A DNA stretch of 64,000 bases from Planctomycetaceae bacterium (GTDB lineage: Bacteria > Planctomycetota > Planctomycetia > Planctomycetales > Planctomycetaceae). Numbering within the stretch: the first letter of the stretch is position 1; each line of letters begins with the position of its first letter. Location: the NCBI GenBank assembly GCA_017795105.1, contig CP051247.1, forward strand, positions 4,372,001-4,436,000. Direction: 5' to 3'. Below are positions 1 through 9,380 of this stretch, one piece after another. Below the pieces are notes generated by a model. It searched no databases. It was not told the DNA's origin and saw nothing but the letters and a program-made list of their open reading frames with translations. Made by a program: the position numbers and the translations under genes.

Positions 1-1985
1 CACTTTCGGAATCCGGCCAGATCGAAATCCTCGGCGGTCCGTTCTACGAACCGATTCTGGCGAGCATTCCCTCCCGCGATCGTTTCGGGCAGATGAAGGC
101 TTACGGCGAGCACCTCGAACAGCACTTCGGCAAGAAGCCCCGCGGCATGTGGGTGCCCGAGCGCGTCTGGGAGCAGAGCTTCACCCGCGACGCCGTCGCA
201 GCCGGGTTGCAGTACACCGTGCTCGACGACTTCCACTTCAAAAATGCTGGCTTTGGCGACGAAGAACTCTACGGCTACTTCGTGACAGAAGACGATGGCC
301 GCATGCTGTCAGTCTTCCCGATCAGCGAACATCTTCGCTACACGATTCCTTTCGCCGAGCCGGAAGCGACGATCGACTGGCTCCGTGAAGTTCACGAAAA
401 GCAGCCGGACGCTGTGGTTGCGTTCGGTGACGACGGCGAAAAGTTCGGCACCTGGCCCGGCTCCAAGCAGCACGTTTATGGCGATGAATGGCTGTCGCGG
501 TTCTTCCAGCTGCTGACCGACAATCAGGACTGGGTTCGCGTCTGCACGTTCTCGCAGGCGGTCGAAGAAGTTTCGCCGCTGGGACGCTGCTATCTGCCCG
601 ACTGCAGCTATCGCGAAATGACCGAATGGGCACTGCCCACTGAGCGTCAACTTGAGTTGATTCGCATGAACCGGAAGCATCGTAAGGAAGAAGACTGGCC
701 GGAAATTCGGCGTCGACTTCGTGGCGGCTTCTGGCGGAACTTCCTTGTGAAGTATCCGGAAGCTCACGAAATGTACTGCCGCATGCGGGAGATCAGCGAT
801 CGACTCGACCAGCTCGTTCGCAGCAATCCGGAGATCGAGCAGACCGCCATCTTCCAGAGTGCCCGCGATCATCTCTATCGAGGGCAGTGCAACTGTCCGT
901 ACTGGCATGGAGCGTTCGGCGGACTGTATCTGCCGCACCTGCGAAACGCGATCTTCCATCATCTGATTGAAGCCGACGGACTCGTCGAACAACTTTCCGG
1001 CAAGACCGGCCGCTGGGTGGAAATCAGCTCCCGCGACATCAATCTCGATGCCCGGCAGGAAGTTCGCATCGCCAGCGATCAACTCGTTGCCTATCTCTCG
1101 CCGGCAAAGGGGGGACATCTTTATGAGCTGGATGCCCGAGGTTCCCGCGTGAATCTGCTGGCGACTCTGAATCGTCGGCCCGAGCCGTATCACGAAACGA
1201 TTCTCGCTCACGCCGCCGGCCAGCTCGATGGCAGCAACGAGACCGCTTCAGTTTCGGAAGACATCGTCTTCAAGCAGGAAAACCTGCACCTCAAGCTGAT
1301 CTACGATCAGTGGGCCCGCAAGAGTCTGGTCGACCATGTCCTGCCGCCGGGAATGTCGATGGAAGATTTCCGCATGCAGGGCGATTTCGTCGGAGAAGCC
1401 GAACAGGCTGTGTTCCAGACGACCCTCAAACGAAATCCGGATCGTGTCGAAGCGGTAATGACCCGCCGTTGCCGCTGGGAAGGGCAGTCGCCGCAGTTGA
1501 CCAAGTCAGTCGCGACATCGACCGCTGCTCCTTCCGAACTGGAGATTGCTTACCGCTTCGAAGATCTCGAGCCGGGCAAGCGGATTCACATCGCCGTCGA
1601 GTTCAATTTCTCGGCCATGGCCGCGAACGTCGAGAACCGTTACTATTACGCCGAAGAAGGCAATAATATCGGCCATCTCGGCACCGAGCAGGACCTGCAT
1701 CAGCAGCGTCGCATCGGCCTGGTCGATGAATGGCTGGGACTCGATGCCTCGCTGGAAACCTCGCAGCCGGCCGGAATCTGGACCTATCCGCTGGAAACGG
1801 TCAGCCAGTCGGAAGGGGGCTTCGAACTGGTCCACCAGAGTTGTGCCGTGATCCTCCACTGGGACTTCACGCCCGACTCCTCGACCTGGGAAACCCGACT
1901 GACACTCAATATCGACACCTCGGCTGCTCAGGCACGTCGCCTGGCTGAGAACCCGAACTCGAAGCAGATCGCTGTCGAGTTCTAA
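1..1985 (+). CDS. GH57 alpha-amylase / 4-alpha-glucanotransferase family protein (5' truncated by window)
   Basis: A retaining glycoside hydrolase of family 57, which acts on alpha-1,4-glucans and probably serves glycogen or maltodextrin turnover in the cytoplasm. The reading frame is open to the first base of the window, so the N-terminus is missing; the first internal Met is at 93. Counting from it, WVPERVWE (about 20-27) carries the likely nucleophile Glu, and FGDDGEKFG (about 111-119) carries the likely acid/base Asp. Roughly 400 further residues match the beta-rich DUF1925/DUF1926-type C-terminal part of the family. Whether it hydrolyses or transfers glucan cannot be told from sequence. 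The stop TAA is followed by an ABC transporter pair with its own promoter candidate, so this gene is probably the last of its unit. Confidence 0.88.
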   Translation, partial: LSESGQIEILGGPFYEPILASIPSRDRFGQMKAYGEHLEQHFGKKPRGMWVPERVWEQSFTRDAVAAGLQYTVLDDFHFKNAGFGDEELYGYFVTEDDGRMLSVFPISEHLRYTIPFAEPEATIDWLREVHEKQPDAVVAFGDDGEKFGTWPGSKQHVYGDEWLSRFFQLLTDNQDWVRVCTFSQAVEEVSPLGRCYLPDCSYREMTEWALPTERQLELIRMNRKHRKEEDWPEIRRRLRGGFWRNFLVKYPEAHEMYCRMREISDRLDQLVRSNPEIEQTAIFQSARDHLYRGQCNCPYWHGAFGGLYLPHLRNAIFHHLIEADGLVEQLSGKTGRWVEISSRDINLDARQEVRIASDQLVAYLSPAKGGHLYELDARGSRVNLLATLNRRPEPYHETILAHAAGQLDGSNETASVSEDIVFKQENLHLKLIYDQWARKSLVDHVLPPGMSMEDFRMQGDFVGEAEQAVFQTTLKRNPDRVEAVMTRRCRWEGQSPQLTKSVATSTAAPSELEIAYRFEDLEPGKRIHIAVEFNFSAMAANVENRYYYAEEGNNIGHLGTEQDLHQQRRIGLVDEWLGLDASLETSQPAGIWTYPLETVSQSEGGFELVHQSCAVILHWDFTPDSSTWETRLTLNIDTSAAQARRLAENPNSKQIAVEF

Positions 1986-2053
1986 ACGGATCGAACAGGA
2001 GCGGCCCAGCCCTCAGTTGGCCGGGCGGCCTTGCTGTTTCTCCGCCCGGCTTC

Positions 2054-2082
2054 ATGACCTCGGGGAACTGGTTCGCTATACT
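2054..2082 (+). promoter_or_regulatory. Candidate sigma-70 promoter for the ABC pair
   Basis: ATGACC (2054-2059) and TATACT (2077-2082) are separated by exactly 17 bases, with four and five matches to the -35 and -10 consensus. It lies in the gap between the GH57 gene and the ABC ATPase and would give a leader of about 30 bases. Confidence 0.4.
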
Positions 2083-2120
2083 GGAAGGAACAAACCACAC
2101 CGTGTTCCGACCTGTTAGCG

Positions 2121-2864
2121 ATGATTGGTTCCATGTCCGAGCAGACTCCCGCTGAAGACGCTTCCGCCGCCCTCGAAGTCCGCAAGTTGTTCAAGAGCTA
2201 CGTCTCGGCCGGGCAGGCCGTTTCGATTCTGCGTGAACTCGACCTGACGATGAAACAGGGGGAAGCCGCGAGTATTACCGGGCCATCGGGGTCCGGGAAG
2301 AGCACGCTGCTGTATCTCATCAGTGCCCTCGATCGACCTGATGCGGGTGAGATTTCGCTGCTCGGTCAGGACATGGTCGCCGGTGGCGAGTCGAAGCAGA
2401 CCGCCTTCCGCAACGCCCACATCGGCTTCGTGTTTCAGGACCACAATCTGCTGCCGCAGTTGAACGTGGTCGAGAACGTTCTGCTTCCCTGTCTCGCCGG
2501 ATCGGGAGTCGATCAGTCCCGCCGCGATCTGGCCGGCCAGCTGCTGGAGCGGGTCGGTCTGAAAGATCGGCTGACGCATCTTCCGGCTCAGCTGTCGGGT
2601 GGAGAACGGCAGCGAGTTGCCGTCTGCCGGGCGCTGATTAATCAACCCGAGTTGATTCTGGCTGATGAACCGACGGGGAATCTCGACACAGCCACGGCTG
2701 GCGTGGTGGGTGATCTACTGCTGGAAGTGAGCCGGGAAGCCGGGGCGATGCTGCTCTGCGTGACCCATTCCTGGGATCTGGCCCGCCGGTTTCCGACCTG
2801 TTATCAGCTGGAAGATGGCCGTCTGGTCACGGCTGATTCGACCGCCACTCCCGCCTCTGTCTGA
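2121..2864 (+). CDS. ABC transporter ATP-binding protein (LolD/MacB type)
   Basis: The nucleotide-binding subunit of a MacB/LolCDE-type ABC exporter; it powers the FtsX-type permease encoded 20 bases downstream. The 247-residue length is typical. Walker A is GPSGSGKST (54-62), the Q-loop Gln is near 106 in FVFQDH, the signature LSGGERQ begins at 158, and Walker B with the following EPTGNLD is at 177-189. The first ATG (2121) is used here; a second ATG at 2133 is equally possible because neither has a clear Shine-Dalgarno sequence. Close spacing to the permease implies one transcript. The transported substrate is unknown: the family covers lipoprotein release and peptide or macrolide export. 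Confidence 0.9.
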   Translation: MIGSMSEQTPAEDASAALEVRKLFKSYVSAGQAVSILRELDLTMKQGEAASITGPSGSGKSTLLYLISALDRPDAGEISLLGQDMVAGGESKQTAFRNAHIGFVFQDHNLLPQLNVVENVLLPCLAGSGVDQSRRDLAGQLLERVGLKDRLTHLPAQLSGGERQRVAVCRALINQPELILADEPTGNLDTATAGVVGDLLLEVSREAGAMLLCVTHSWDLARRFPTCYQLEDGRLVTADSTATPASV

Positions 2865-2884
2865 CCGCGCCTCCGGACTGCTCC

Positions 2885-5800
2885 ATGAATCGCACACAGC
2901 TCATCTTCCGAACGCTCGGCTACTACTGGCGGACCAATCTCGCAGTTCTGCTCGGCGTCGCCATTGGGACCGCCGTGATTTCCGGTGCCCTCATCGTCGG
3001 CGACTCGGTCCGTTACAGCCTGCGACAAATGACACTCGATCGCCTCGCCGAGGTCGACGCCGCTCTGTCCGGCTCCCGCTTCTTTCGGGAAGAACTGACC
3101 GGCGATCTCGAACAGGCTCTCAGCGAGAACCCCGATACGGCCGGCGTTACGATCGCACCGGCGATCATGCTCACAGCTTCGTTACAGCATGAGATCGAAT
3201 CTGCCGCAGAAGGAGCCGATCCCGAAATTGCCACGGCTGGTCAGGTCAACCTGATTGGACTCGATGAACGACTCTGGGCCATGCTGCGCGGCGAAGAGGG
3301 CAACCTGCCGGATGATCAGAGCATCGTCATCAACCGTCGACTGGCCGAACAGCTGGAGGCGAATCCAGAGGACGAGCTGAATCTGTACGTCAACATTCCG
3401 CAGTCAATTCCGCAGGAGTCGCTGCTGGGGGAACGCGATGTCGATGAACTCGTGGTCAATTTCCCGCTGGCTGTTACGCGAATCGCCGAGCCGGAAACGA
3501 CGCTCGGGCGATTCTCACTGCAGCCGAATCAGCAGCTCCCGTTGAATGCCTATGTGCGACTCAGTCGCCTGCAGGAAGAGCTCGATCTGCAGGCCGTGCA
3601 GGCCTCGCCCCGCAATCCGGTCGCGAAACCGGCTCGGGTGAACGCGTTGCTCTTCAGTTTCGGTGGAGACGTGACTGTCGGGGACAAACTTGCCTCCGCG
3701 GCGACCGGCTCGCTGGCTCAACGACTGCAGCTCGACGACTTCCACATGCATCTGCGGAAGGTGCCGGAGCGGAATTACTTCGCTCTCGAATCGGATCGGA
3801 TGATCGTCGAACGCCCGCTCTCGACGCATGCGGTGGATGTCGCTGAGAAACTCAATCTCACATCGTCTTCGGTGCTGGTCTATCTCGCCAATGAGATCGC
3901 GAGTCTTTCGAATCCAGAACGGTTCTCGATGTATTCGATTGCCGCAGGAGTGGAGTTCGTTAACGAGCCGCCGTTTGGGCCGTTCGCAAATTCGGAAGGG
4001 CAACCGGTTGACGGCCTCAAGGCCGGCGAAGTGGCAATCAACAGCTGGCTGGCCGAAGACCTGCAGGTGCAGGCTGGGGATGAGATTTCGCTGTCGTATC
4101 ACGTGGTCGGTTCGCGGGGTGAACTGCCCGATATCAGGAAGACGTTCCGTGTCGCAGCGGTGTTGCCACTTGATGGTTCGGTCGCGGATGACCGGGGCTT
4201 CACGCCGTTCGTTCCCGGCATCACCGATGCCCGAACGCTCAACGATTGGGAGCAGCCGTTCCCGATGCAGACCGATCGCATCACCGAACGGGACGACGAG
4301 TACTGGGAAGGCAACGAGGCGAAGCCGGACGGCTACAAGACAACCCCCAAACTGTTCATGCCGCTCGATGAAGCCCGACAGTTCTGGCAGAGCCGGTATG
4401 GCGAAAGTACATCAGTACGAGTGGCCGTGAATTTGGAACTCGGTCTCGATGGGACCGCTGAACAGTTCGAGCAGGCGTTCCTGCAGAATCTTTCTCCAGC
4501 TAGTCTGGGACTGGTCGTGCTCCCGGTGAAACAGCAGGGGCTGGCGGCCGCCCAGGGAACGCAGGATTTCACAGGACTGTTCATCGGCTTCAGTTTCTTC
4601 GTAATTGCCGCGGCTACCGTGCTGATCACGCTGCTGTTTCGTCTCGGCATCGAAACCCGCGTTGCTCAGACCGGTCTCTATTCAGCTATCGGCATGTCGC
4701 GAAGCAGTGTGCGAAATCTGCTGCTCGGTGAAGGAGCCCTGGTTGCGATTGGCGGGGTGATTCTGGGCTCGCTGCTCGGCATCGGCTACGCCCAATTCAT
4801 GATTTACGGATTGACCACCTGGTGGCGGGGTGCGATCGGAACCACGTTCCTCCAGACCTCGGTTCAGCCGCAAAGTCTGGCAACGGGAGCGGCGATTGCG
4901 TTCGTGGTCGCGATCCCCGGCATGTGGCTGGGAGTCCGACAGATCCTTCGTGTTTCGGCGAAAGATCGACTGCATGGCGTTTCGAGTTCTCAGACCGGAA
5001 CCGTGCGAACCGGCGGGGGGCTCAAACTCTGGATCGGTCTGGTCTGCATTGCTGCGGCCGTGCTGATGGTGCTCGGCGTGATGACCGGGCTCGTTCCCCG
5101 GACGGAAGCCTTTGGCGGCTTCAACTGGCACATCGTCTGTTTCTTCGCAGGCGGGTTCCTGTCGTTGATCGGCAGTCTACTCCTGTATGTGGTTTGGTTG
5201 CGTCGTTATCGCGCGACGACGCTGAAGGGCAAAGGACTTTCTGCAGCTGTCCGGTTGGGAGGAAGAAATCCATCGCGCGAGCGGCAACGGAGCAGCATCA
5301 CCGTCATTCTGGTGGCGCTGGCCACGTTTGTTGTGGTGGCGGTCGCTTCGGGACGGCAGAATCCGTCGCAGATGGAGCCCGACTTCAACTCCGGCAACGG
5401 TGGTTTTTCGATTGTCGCCGAGTCGGCCCGGCCGGTGCTTTACGATCTCTCGACTGAAGAGGGACAGATCAAACTTGGTCTCATCGGGACACAGGATGAA
5501 CAGCTGCGCAAACTTCTGGCAGAGTCGAACATCATGCCGTTTCGCGTGCGGCCCGGCGAAGATGCGAGCTGTCTGAATCTGTATCAGACGCGGCTGCCGA
5601 CCATTCTGGGCGTGCCTCAGGAAATGATCGATCGCGGCGGTTTCCTGTTCGCCGATACTCCGTCGGAAGAACCGTGGAAGCTGCTCGAAGGCCGCACGGA
5701 AGACGGCAACGTTCCCGTGCTCGGTGATATGAATACGCTGCAGTACAGTCTGCACAAGGCGATTGGCGATTCAGTCGAGCTGCCGGAAGAACTGCAGGCC

Positions 5801-6424
5801 GGCGTCGATCTGAGTGTGGTCGGCTCCCTCGGCGGCAGTGTCTTTCAGGGCGTGCTGCTGATGTCGGAAGCGAACTTCCTCGAACTCTTCCCGGATGTCG
5901 AAGGCTACAACTACTTTCTCATTGAAACCCCGATGGAAGATGTGGAGCCACTAACGCGCGAGCTCGAAACGCGGCTGGTAACGCTGGGCTTCGATGCCGA
6001 GCCGGTCGGGCGGCGACTCGAGAGCTTTCTGGCGGTGCAGAACACGTATCTCTCGACGTTTCAGGCTCTCGGTGGACTGGGGCTGCTGCTGGGAACGTTC
6101 GGACTGGCCATCGTCATGCTGCGAAACGTGCTCGAACGACGCGGCGAACTTGCGCTGATGCGGGCGATCGGCTTCTCGCGGGGAATGATCGGCATGCTTG
6201 TGCTGGTCGAGAATGCAGTCCTGCTGACCGTCGGACTGGTCATCGGCACGGTGACGGCACTCTGGGCGATGCTGCCCAATATTCTCAGCCGCGGCTCCGA
6301 CGTCCCCTGGGGCAGTGGTGCGTTGCTGCTGCTGGCCGTCTTTACCGCCGGAATGCTGGGGGCCAGTTTCGCGATTCTGCAGGCGGTCCGCATGCCGGTT
6401 TTGCAGTCGCTTCGTGGCGAGTGA
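2885..6424 (+). CDS. Giant FtsX/MacB-type ABC transporter permease
   Basis: An inner-membrane permease of the MacB/LolC/FtsX superfamily, 1179 residues, about three times the usual 400. An N-terminal membrane helix (about 18-40) is followed by a large extracytoplasmic region, a first FtsX-like bundle (about 560-690), further helices near 715-790, a second periplasmic region, and a final FtsX-like bundle (about 1050-1170) ending in the family-typical QAVRMPVLQSLRGE. It therefore looks like two permease halves fused in one chain, as in the YbbP group of long permeases. It follows its ATPase by 20 bases. The substrate is unknown; lipid, lipoprotein or peptide release are all possible. Confidence 0.87.
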   Translation: MNRTQLIFRTLGYYWRTNLAVLLGVAIGTAVISGALIVGDSVRYSLRQMTLDRLAEVDAALSGSRFFREELTGDLEQALSENPDTAGVTIAPAIMLTASLQHEIESAAEGADPEIATAGQVNLIGLDERLWAMLRGEEGNLPDDQSIVINRRLAEQLEANPEDELNLYVNIPQSIPQESLLGERDVDELVVNFPLAVTRIAEPETTLGRFSLQPNQQLPLNAYVRLSRLQEELDLQAVQASPRNPVAKPARVNALLFSFGGDVTVGDKLASAATGSLAQRLQLDDFHMHLRKVPERNYFALESDRMIVERPLSTHAVDVAEKLNLTSSSVLVYLANEIASLSNPERFSMYSIAAGVEFVNEPPFGPFANSEGQPVDGLKAGEVAINSWLAEDLQVQAGDEISLSYHVVGSRGELPDIRKTFRVAAVLPLDGSVADDRGFTPFVPGITDARTLNDWEQPFPMQTDRITERDDEYWEGNEAKPDGYKTTPKLFMPLDEARQFWQSRYGESTSVRVAVNLELGLDGTAEQFEQAFLQNLSPASLGLVVLPVKQQGLAAAQGTQDFTGLFIGFSFFVIAAATVLITLLFRLGIETRVAQTGLYSAIGMSRSSVRNLLLGEGALVAIGGVILGSLLGIGYAQFMIYGLTTWWRGAIGTTFLQTSVQPQSLATGAAIAFVVAIPGMWLGVRQILRVSAKDRLHGVSSSQTGTVRTGGGLKLWIGLVCIAAAVLMVLGVMTGLVPRTEAFGGFNWHIVCFFAGGFLSLIGSLLLYVVWLRRYRATTLKGKGLSAAVRLGGRNPSRERQRSSITVILVALATFVVVAVASGRQNPSQMEPDFNSGNGGFSIVAESARPVLYDLSTEEGQIKLGLIGTQDEQLRKLLAESNIMPFRVRPGEDASCLNLYQTRLPTILGVPQEMIDRGGFLFADTPSEEPWKLLEGRTEDGNVPVLGDMNTLQYSLHKAIGDSVELPEELQAGVDLSVVGSLGGSVFQGVLLMSEANFLELFPDVEGYNYFLIETPMEDVEPLTRELETRLVTLGFDAEPVGRRLESFLAVQNTYLSTFQALGGLGLLLGTFGLAIVMLRNVLERRGELALMRAIGFSRGMIGMLVLVENAVLLTVGLVIGTVTALWAMLPNILSRGSDVPWGSGALLLLAVFTAGMLGASFAILQAVRMPVLQSLRGE

Positions 6425-6518
6425 GGCCTGTAATCCGGCTCGGCCAAGCTGCGCCGATTAGCGTACGGCGTCGTACGGAATAGTGCGGAATTGTTCATCT
6501 TGCAGGGGCTTTCGAGCG

Positions 6519-6539
6519 GATGTATCGTATCCATACATC
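6519..6539. promoter_or_regulatory. Short inverted repeat upstream of the DUF1559 gene
   Basis: GATGTAT (6519-6525) and ATACATC (6533-6539) are perfect 7-base arms around a 7-base spacer, about 40 bases before the DUF1559 start. It could be an operator. Short palindromes arise by chance, so this is weak. Confidence 0.25.
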
Positions 6540-6580
6540 TCTATATCTCCATTCGCCGAAAATTCATTTGGAGCCCCGCA

Positions 6581-7615
6581 ATGAAACGTCTACGGTCTCG
6601 AAGCGCGTTCACTCTGATCGAGCTTCTCGTTGTCATCGCGATCATCGCGATTCTGGTTGCTTTGCTGCTGCCTGCTGTGCAGCAGGCCCGAGAAGCGGCT
6701 CGCCGTTCGAGCTGTAAGAATAATCTGAAACAGATCGGGTTGGCGCTGCACAACTACCACGATACTTACGGCGTGCTTCCGCCGGGTTATGTCGACATGC
6801 GGAGCAATTCGAACAACAACTGGTCGAGCAGCAACGACAATGACGGTCACTGGTCGTGGACGGCGATGATTCTGCCGCAGATGGAACAGAGCGGACTCTA
6901 TGATTTGCTCGACGTTGGCAACACGCCGGCTTCTCAGGCAATCAACACGCACAGAGCCGAGTTCCAGTCCTTCCAGGCGGCCTTCAACTGTCCGTCAGAC
7001 GGAGGTAAGCCACAGGTTCACGATCCGGGTCCGGATCCGGGTTACGCCATCGACAACCAGCCAGGATCGGGGGGAGCCAATACCGGTCTGCCCATCACGA
7101 ACTACATCGGCTCGAACAACATTGCCGCCGTGCGGCAGCGGAAGGCGACGAACCCGCGCATCGGAACCACGGGAGCCATTGGTGCCTTCTATCGGGACAG
7201 CCGCGTTGGCTTCAACGACATTCTGGACGGCACGAGTAACACGATTCTCGTTGGCGAGCGTGCCTGGCGTCTGGGTGGGCAGCGGATGTCGGCAGGAACT
7301 CTGCTGGCCGTTCGCGATGCCAATGGAACGGGACCTTCTTCTCAAGATACGACTGTGGCCTGGAACCAGGGGATCATGTCGATCGTCGGTTCGGTCCGCT
7401 ATCCGATCAACCCGCCGCTGACGGGAGCGAACACCGACCGCAGCCAGGCTTACAGCAGCCGGCACGACGGCGGGGCTCAGTTCCTGCTGGCCGATGGTTC
7501 AGTTCGCTTCATCTCTGAGAACGTCAATCTCAGCAACGACGGTTCCTGGGATACGAACAGCGTGCTTGAGAACTTGGTCGGAATCGACGATACCGAGGTG
7601 GTCGGCGAGTTCTAG
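6581..7615 (+). CDS. DUF1559 domain-containing protein with type IV pilin-like leader
   Basis: A planctomycete-type pseudopilin-like secreted protein, 344 residues. The N-terminus has a short basic leader followed by AFTLIELLVVIAIIAIL, the prepilin peptidase/methylation motif with a hydrophobic stalk; QQAREAARRSSCKNNLKQIG and the later LHNYHDT are the hallmark of the DUF1559 family. Near the C-terminus, GGAQFLLADGSVRFI is also family-typical. The start was placed at ATG 6581, with TTGGAG ten bases upstream, because an upstream in-frame extension to 6491 would bury the leader. Planctomycetes carry many paralogues. A role in extracellular fibres or secretion is inferred from the leader only. 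A strong terminator follows. Confidence 0.9.
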   Translation: MKRLRSRSAFTLIELLVVIAIIAILVALLLPAVQQAREAARRSSCKNNLKQIGLALHNYHDTYGVLPPGYVDMRSNSNNNWSSSNDNDGHWSWTAMILPQMEQSGLYDLLDVGNTPASQAINTHRAEFQSFQAAFNCPSDGGKPQVHDPGPDPGYAIDNQPGSGGANTGLPITNYIGSNNIAAVRQRKATNPRIGTTGAIGAFYRDSRVGFNDILDGTSNTILVGERAWRLGGQRMSAGTLLAVRDANGTGPSSQDTTVAWNQGIMSIVGSVRYPINPPLTGANTDRSQAYSSRHDGGAQFLLADGSVRFISENVNLSNDGSWDTNSVLENLVGIDDTEVVGEF

Positions 7616-7642
7616 GCGAGCCCGCTTGCTTCCAGAAACGAA

Positions 7643-7672
7643 AAAAGGACTCCTGTTTTCAGGAGTCCTTTT
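7643..7672. terminator. Intrinsic terminator, bidirectional
   Basis: Perfect 13-base arms (7643-7655 and 7660-7672) around a TTTT loop, with A-rich left and T-rich right flanks. It lies between the DUF1559 gene and the convergent minus-strand gene ending at 7697, and so should serve both strands. Confidence 0.88.
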
Positions 7673-7696
7673 CTGATTTGTAGTCGCGGAAGTCGA

Positions 7697-8458
7697 TTAG
7701 ATTTCCGGTGGCGCGTCCGGCACGATGGAGAGACGCGGTGCGCGAGGCACGAAGCTCGGTTCCGGCAGGCGGATCGACTGTTCGTTGGCTTCGGGCATCG
7801 GGTCGGCTTCCTGGGGCTCGACCGGAGAGGTATGGATGATCTGTTCCTGGCCGTCGTAGTAAACTCCGCCGGTGCTGGCCGTTGTCGGGTAGGCTCCATA
7901 ACCGTAGTTATAGCCGTAGCCGTTCTGGCAGCGTCCGCAGTAACGGTTGTGCCACACAGCCGGATGAGCGGGGCCGGGAGTCCGCCACGGTTGAGCCGTC
8001 CATGATGGGGCATGCTGATAGTAGAAGCCGAGCTGAGCGGTGTCGGTCGGCGTGTAGACCATCGGATGATACGGCGTGGCTGGTCCCGGACCGTAACCGG
8101 ACCAGTAATGCGGGTAGTACTTCCAGTACTCAACGCGCAGCCGCTGTTGGGTCACCTTGCTCGGTGCACACCAGCCGGTCCCCGGAGAAGGGCGTCGGTT
8201 ACGACCAAGGACGCCGCGTCCTTCGCCGTAGTAACCGCCGTCGACATAACCTCCGTCGACGTAGCCGCCATCGACGTAGGTCCCGTCCACGTGACCACCG
8301 TGGTAGTGGGTGACACCCTGTTTGGGCATGGCTTGCGATTCCGGAACAGGCTTCAACTTCTGAGCCGGTTCATCCGCGTTGCTGTTTTGAGCAACCAGTC
8401 CCAGTCCCAGGGCGCAGGCCAGGGAACAGCTGATCGCATGGGAGGTCAAAAGACGCAT
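7697..8458 (-). CDS. Secreted Gly/Tyr-rich hypothetical protein with YVDGG repeats
   Basis: No known function. A Sec signal peptide (about residues 1-28, cut near NSNADE) precedes a mature protein rich in Gly, Tyr, Pro and His. Residues about 53-77 contain tandem YVDGG units, ending in a GYYGEGRG segment; the middle has YWKYYPHYW and QNGYGYNYGYGAY stretches with a CGRC pair. Such composition suggests an extended surface or cell-wall protein rather than an enzyme. It is the last gene of a minus-strand run of three secreted proteins (with 8543-9292 and 9381-9974, gaps of about 85-90 bases) and ends at the shared terminator at 7643. Confidence 0.72.
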   Translation of the reverse strand: MRLLTSHAISCSLACALGLGLVAQNSNADEPAQKLKPVPESQAMPKQGVTHYHGGHVDGTYVDGGYVDGGYVDGGYYGEGRGVLGRNRRPSPGTGWCAPSKVTQQRLRVEYWKYYPHYWSGYGPGPATPYHPMVYTPTDTAQLGFYYQHAPSWTAQPWRTPGPAHPAVWHNRYCGRCQNGYGYNYGYGAYPTTASTGGVYYDGQEQIIHTSPVEPQEADPMPEANEQSIRLPEPSFVPRAPRLSIVPDAPPEI

Positions 8459-8542
8459 GAGACTTTCCTGTCTGATATCCGACTGTCAAAGATGAATCCG
8501 ATAAGAAGCCTCCGGCAGGATGTGCCGGAGGCTGCGTTTGTC

Positions 8543-9292
8543 TCAGTGGCCCATCGCAGCGGCGTTCTGCTGACACTGCGGGCAATATCCACCGGGAGCA
8601 CCGTAAGCACCTGCTCCGCCGGCGGGAGCTCCGTCCGGTCCGAGCGGAAGATGACCGTGCAGTCCGTAGAGTCCCTGCGGAGAGTGCATCATGTGCGGAG
8701 CGTGATTGGAGATGTGGGTTACGCGGCTGGCCGGCACACCCCAGCTGTAGTTGTACTGATGACGAACAACCGGTGCCAAAGGCACGCCCATCGGCACGCC
8801 GTAACCCTGAGCAGCGTGCACGCGAGTGTCACGCGGGTCGCAGTAGTCAGGATTGACCGGATAGGTCATCTGATAGACACCGATCGGCGGGCAGCCTTTG
8901 CCACCACAGCCGCGAGGATCGATCAGACCATTGGGACCGCGGTTGTAGCCCATTCCCCAGTTGAAGGGATTGCAGCGCTTCAGGCGTCCCAGCAGGGAGC
9001 CATCGCCACGGCAGCCGCGGAGTTTACCGCAACGCTTGCAGCGGCAACGGTCTTTGCACTTGCCGAACATGCTGCCGCAGACGCCACCGTCGTTGCAGTA
9101 GCAGTAATTGTCGCAATCCTGGCAGCTGCCTCCCGGCGTGCAGGACGGGCCGTGTCCCGACGAGGGAACACTCTGAGCCTGCTGCTCAGGAATCGGTTCG
9201 GGTGATTCTTCGGGAGCATCGGCGAACACGAATGCGGTGCTCATTGCGATCATCGCAATGAACATCGTCATTTTATGGAGAGGGGATCTCAT
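8543..9292 (-). CDS. Secreted Cys-rich hypothetical protein
   Basis: No known function. The start is placed at ATG 9292, preceded by AGGATG; the frame extends 18 codons further upstream but that part is not protein-like. A signal peptide (residues about 1-25, MTMFIAMIAMSTAFVFA) leads into a segment with more than a dozen Cys within about 60 residues, in motifs such as CQDCDNYCYC, CKDRCRCKRCGK and later CPQCQQN. The spacing suggests disulphide cross-linking or metal binding outside the cytoplasm. The rest is Gly/Pro/His-rich. It is the middle gene of the three-gene secreted cluster. Confidence 0.7.
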   Translation of the reverse strand: MRSPLHKMTMFIAMIAMSTAFVFADAPEESPEPIPEQQAQSVPSSGHGPSCTPGGSCQDCDNYCYCNDGGVCGSMFGKCKDRCRCKRCGKLRGCRGDGSLLGRLKRCNPFNWGMGYNRGPNGLIDPRGCGGKGCPPIGVYQMTYPVNPDYCDPRDTRVHAAQGYGVPMGVPLAPVVRHQYNYSWGVPASRVTHISNHAPHMMHSPQGLYGLHGHLPLGPDGAPAGGAGAYGAPGGYCPQCQQNAAAMGH

Positions 9293-9380
9293 AGTATCAT
9301 CCTGATGTAACTGAAACGGCGAAACAGGTCCTGAAGTGCACGGCATCAGCCGGCTCGCCTCAAACGAGCCGGGGAGCCTC

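Noticed and set aside
8012..9205. Plus-strand 397-codon open frame
   Set aside because: Antisense to two secreted-protein genes with signal peptides and ribosome-binding sites; the plus-strand product is Val/Ala/Thr-rich without domains.
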